A program made the translations under genes and the position numbers. Below the pieces are notes generated by a model that saw nothing but the letters and a program-made list of their open reading frames with translations, did no database searches and had not been told where the DNA came from. Positions 4,378 through 5,813 of a DNA stretch of 5,813 nucleotides are shown in pieces (within the stretch, counting starts at the first letter, position 1; the number at the start of each line of letters is the position of its first letter). Source of the stretch: Candidatus Omnitrophota bacterium (GTDB lineage: Bacteria; Omnitrophota; Gorgyraeia; Gygaellales; Profunditerraquicolaceae); the NCBI GenBank assembly GCA_020063525.1, contig JAGUUJ010000068.1:1-5813 (forward strand). The letters run 5' to 3'.

Positions 4378-5684
4378 TTAGAGTCCGCTTTGCACCTTCT
4401 CCGACGGGAAATCTCCATATCGGCGGCGGCCGCACTGCCCTATTTAACTGGCTTTATGCCCAGTCTAAGAACGGCCAATTTATTTTAAGGATTGAGGATA
4501 CAGATTTGAGCCGTTCCAAGAAGGAGTATATCGACGAAATATTAAACAGCTTAAGATGGCTCGGTTTCGAATGGGATGAAATCTACTATCAGAGCCAGAG
4601 GTTTGATATATATAAGGAGTACGCGCAAAAGGTGTTAAAAGAAGACAAGGCATACATTGAAAAATCCGAAAGCGGCAAAGAGGCGATAATCTTTAAAGTT
4701 ATACCGCAAAAGATAAAAATCATTGATTTGATACACGGGGAAATAGAATTTGATACCTTGGTGATAAAGGACCAGGTTTTGATTAAATCCGATGGAACCC
4801 CCACCTACAATTTTGCCTGCGTAGTGGATGATGCCCTGACGAAGATCACCCATATTATCAGGGGCGACGACCACATTTCCAATACTCCCAAACAAATTCT
4901 TTTGTATCAGGCATTAGGTTTTCCTCTGCCGGAATTTGCGCACCTGCCGCTGATAATGGCAAAAGAGGGGGGCAGGATGTCTAAAAGAAAAGGCGCAACC
5001 GCCATAACTGAATACCGCCAGATGGGCTATTTACCGCAAGCCCTGGTTAATTTCCTTATGCTTTTGGGTTGGTCTCCGGGAGAGAACCGCGAGATTATAG
5101 ATATAAAAGAAGCAATAAAGCTTTTTGATATAAAAACCGTTAATAAAACCGCCGCAGTAATGGATATGGATAAACTTGATTGGATAAATAACCAGTATCT
5201 TAAGAGCGAAGATCCTCAAAGCCTAACAGACGCGGTAATTCCCATGCTGATTGAGAAGAAATACATAGATAAAGATAATTTTGATAGAGACTATATCCTT
5301 TCCCTGATAAAATTATTTCAGCCCCGGCTTACGGTCTTAAATGATTTTGTGGACTGGGCAGACTTTTTCTTTCTGAAAAATATTACCATTGACCCGGCAG
5401 CAGAGCAGAAATTTCTGGCCCAGGATTTATCCAAAGAATTTAAACTTTTTATAGATAGATTAGGTAAGTTAGATAAGTTTGATATTGCGGCAATTGAAGC
5501 GAGTTTCCGGGAGCTGGTAGCCGAGCTTAACATCCAGGCTAAGGCGCTCATCCATCCCATAAGGGTGGCCCTTACCGGAAAGACTATAGGACCGGGGTTA
5601 TTCGAGGTTATATACTATTTGGGGAAAGAGCAGACAAAGGAAAGATTGATGAAATGGGTAAAACAAAGGAGAGGAAGTCCATGA
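4374..5684 (+). CDS. gltX: glutamyl-tRNA synthetase (short form)
   Basis: A class I aminoacyl-tRNA synthetase charging tRNA-Glu with glutamate in the cytoplasm. The HIGH-type motif is in PSPTGNLHIGGGRTALFNW (residues 8-26). Substrate-site signatures RIEDTD, SDGTPTYNFA and HIIRGDDHISNTPKQIL follow, and the KMSKR loop is RMSKR at 201-205. The C-terminal part holds the all-helical anticodon-binding region, ending in HPIRVALTGKTIGPGLFEV. At 436 residues it is shorter than the usual 460-500. The missing part lies between AYIEKSES and EAIIFKV (around residue 100), where many GluRS carry some 30-40 more residues (CYCTPEEL...YDGRC) with zinc-binding cysteines. KMSKR therefore sits about 40 residues earlier than usual. 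Discriminating versus non-discriminating activity cannot be judged. It overlaps its neighbours by 4 bp on both sides. Confidence 0.95.
   Translation: MIRVRFAPSPTGNLHIGGGRTALFNWLYAQSKNGQFILRIEDTDLSRSKKEYIDEILNSLRWLGFEWDEIYYQSQRFDIYKEYAQKVLKEDKAYIEKSESGKEAIIFKVIPQKIKIIDLIHGEIEFDTLVIKDQVLIKSDGTPTYNFACVVDDALTKITHIIRGDDHISNTPKQILLYQALGFPLPEFAHLPLIMAKEGGRMSKRKGATAITEYRQMGYLPQALVNFLMLLGWSPGENREIIDIKEAIKLFDIKTVNKTAAVMDMDKLDWINNQYLKSEDPQSLTDAVIPMLIEKKYIDKDNFDRDYILSLIKLFQPRLTVLNDFVDWADFFFLKNITIDPAAEQKFLAQDLSKEFKLFIDRLGKLDKFDIAAIEASFRELVAELNIQAKALIHPIRVALTGKTIGPGLFEVIYYLGKEQTKERLMKWVKQRRGSP
5665..5677 (+). promoter_or_regulatory. strong Shine-Dalgarno for the lipoprotein gene
   Basis: AAAGGAG (5665-5671) runs into GAGGAAG (5671-5677), within 4-9 bases of the ATG at 5681. 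It is the best ribosome-binding site in the window and supports the reality of the small gene that overlaps the gltX stop. Confidence 0.8.
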
Positions 5685-5812
5685 TAAAAAAAGCAACCCT
5701 GCTTTTTATGTTTATCGTTTTTATTATTACCGTTTCCGGATGCGAGACTGCCAAAGGCGCAGGAACAGCGCTGAAGAGAGCTGATGCGTGGATGCAGAAG
5801 AATCTCTGGTAA
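5681..5812 (+). CDS. small entericidin-like lipoprotein
   Basis: A 43-residue ORF, MIKKATLLFMFIVF onward. It has a lysine-containing start, a hydrophobic stretch (residues 5-18) and a lipobox VSGC with Cys21, so the mature lipopeptide would have only 23 residues (CETAKGAGTALKRADAWMQK then NLW). The CETAKGAG start of the mature part resembles entericidin EcnA/EcnB (C-N-T-x-[KR]-G-x-G) in length and spacing. Entericidins are small envelope lipoproteins; I infer the family from this short motif only, and a toxin or antidote role is not shown. The peptide becomes amphipathic and ends in Trp. The ATG overlaps the gltX TGA by 4 bp and follows a strong Shine-Dalgarno, so it is probably translated with gltX. 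It may mark a cell envelope with signal peptidase II and membrane anchoring. Confidence 0.78.
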   Translation: MIKKATLLFMFIVFIITVSGCETAKGAGTALKRADAWMQKNLW

Positions 5813-5813
5813 A

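Noticed and set aside
5448..5483. Possible degenerate repeat (ATAGATTAGGTAAG / TTAGATAAG) in gltX
   Set aside because: The period is irregular and the peptide DRLGKLDKFD is plausible for this helical region, so AT-rich coding sequence explains it.

Overview
The window looks like one continuous plus-strand operon of a strict or facultative anaerobe from a poorly cultured bacterial lineage. Three things suggest this. Central 2-oxoacid oxidation is ferredoxin-dependent. Base composition is moderate to low in GC. Short-period tandem repeats fill the intergenic gaps and also sit inside genes. This repeat habit resembles what I recall of Omnitrophota (OP3) draft genomes, but that placement is an inference from style and is not shown by any marker gene here.

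Layout, left to right: (1) 1-1569, the C-terminal five-sixths of dxs (1-deoxy-D-xylulose-5-phosphate synthase), cut by the window edge; (2) 1572-1820, 1853-2911, 2981-3709 and 3841-4377, the delta (ferredoxin), alpha, beta and gamma subunits of a 2-oxoacid:ferredoxin oxidoreductase (Kor/Vor type); (3) 4374-5684, glutamyl-tRNA synthetase gltX, a short version; (4) 5681-5812, a 43-residue entericidin-like lipoprotein. I see no gene on the minus strand, no RNA gene, no promoter and no convincing terminator.

The genes are packed for co-transcription: a 2-bp gap between dxs and the ferredoxin gene, and 4-bp ATGA overlaps at gamma/gltX and gltX/lipoprotein. The three exceptions are the gaps in front of the alpha, beta and gamma genes (32, 69 and 131 bp). 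These are filled mostly with repeat DNA and show no recognisable Shine-Dalgarno sequence. Metabolically, the oxidoreductase makes acyl-CoA and reduced ferredoxin from a 2-oxoacid. DXS starts the MEP isoprenoid pathway, whose last two enzymes commonly draw on reduced ferredoxin. gltX is probably linked only by expression.

The most interesting signal is the repeats. Several are arrays of 7-bp units (one is 8 bp) with a fixed core of about five bases and two freer bases: ACCTANN, TAGCGNN and CCGAACA. They occur both between genes and, in frame, inside genes, where they encode atypical peptide segments. Two of them face an inverted copy, giving hairpins. A separate GC-rich palindrome encodes an extra loop between the two Fe-S motifs of the ferredoxin. 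Together they look like a mobile or self-expanding repeat family that tolerates, or prefers, gene edges and surface loops. Similar known phenomena are the cyanobacterial STRR heptamers and the Rickettsia palindromic elements found inside genes.
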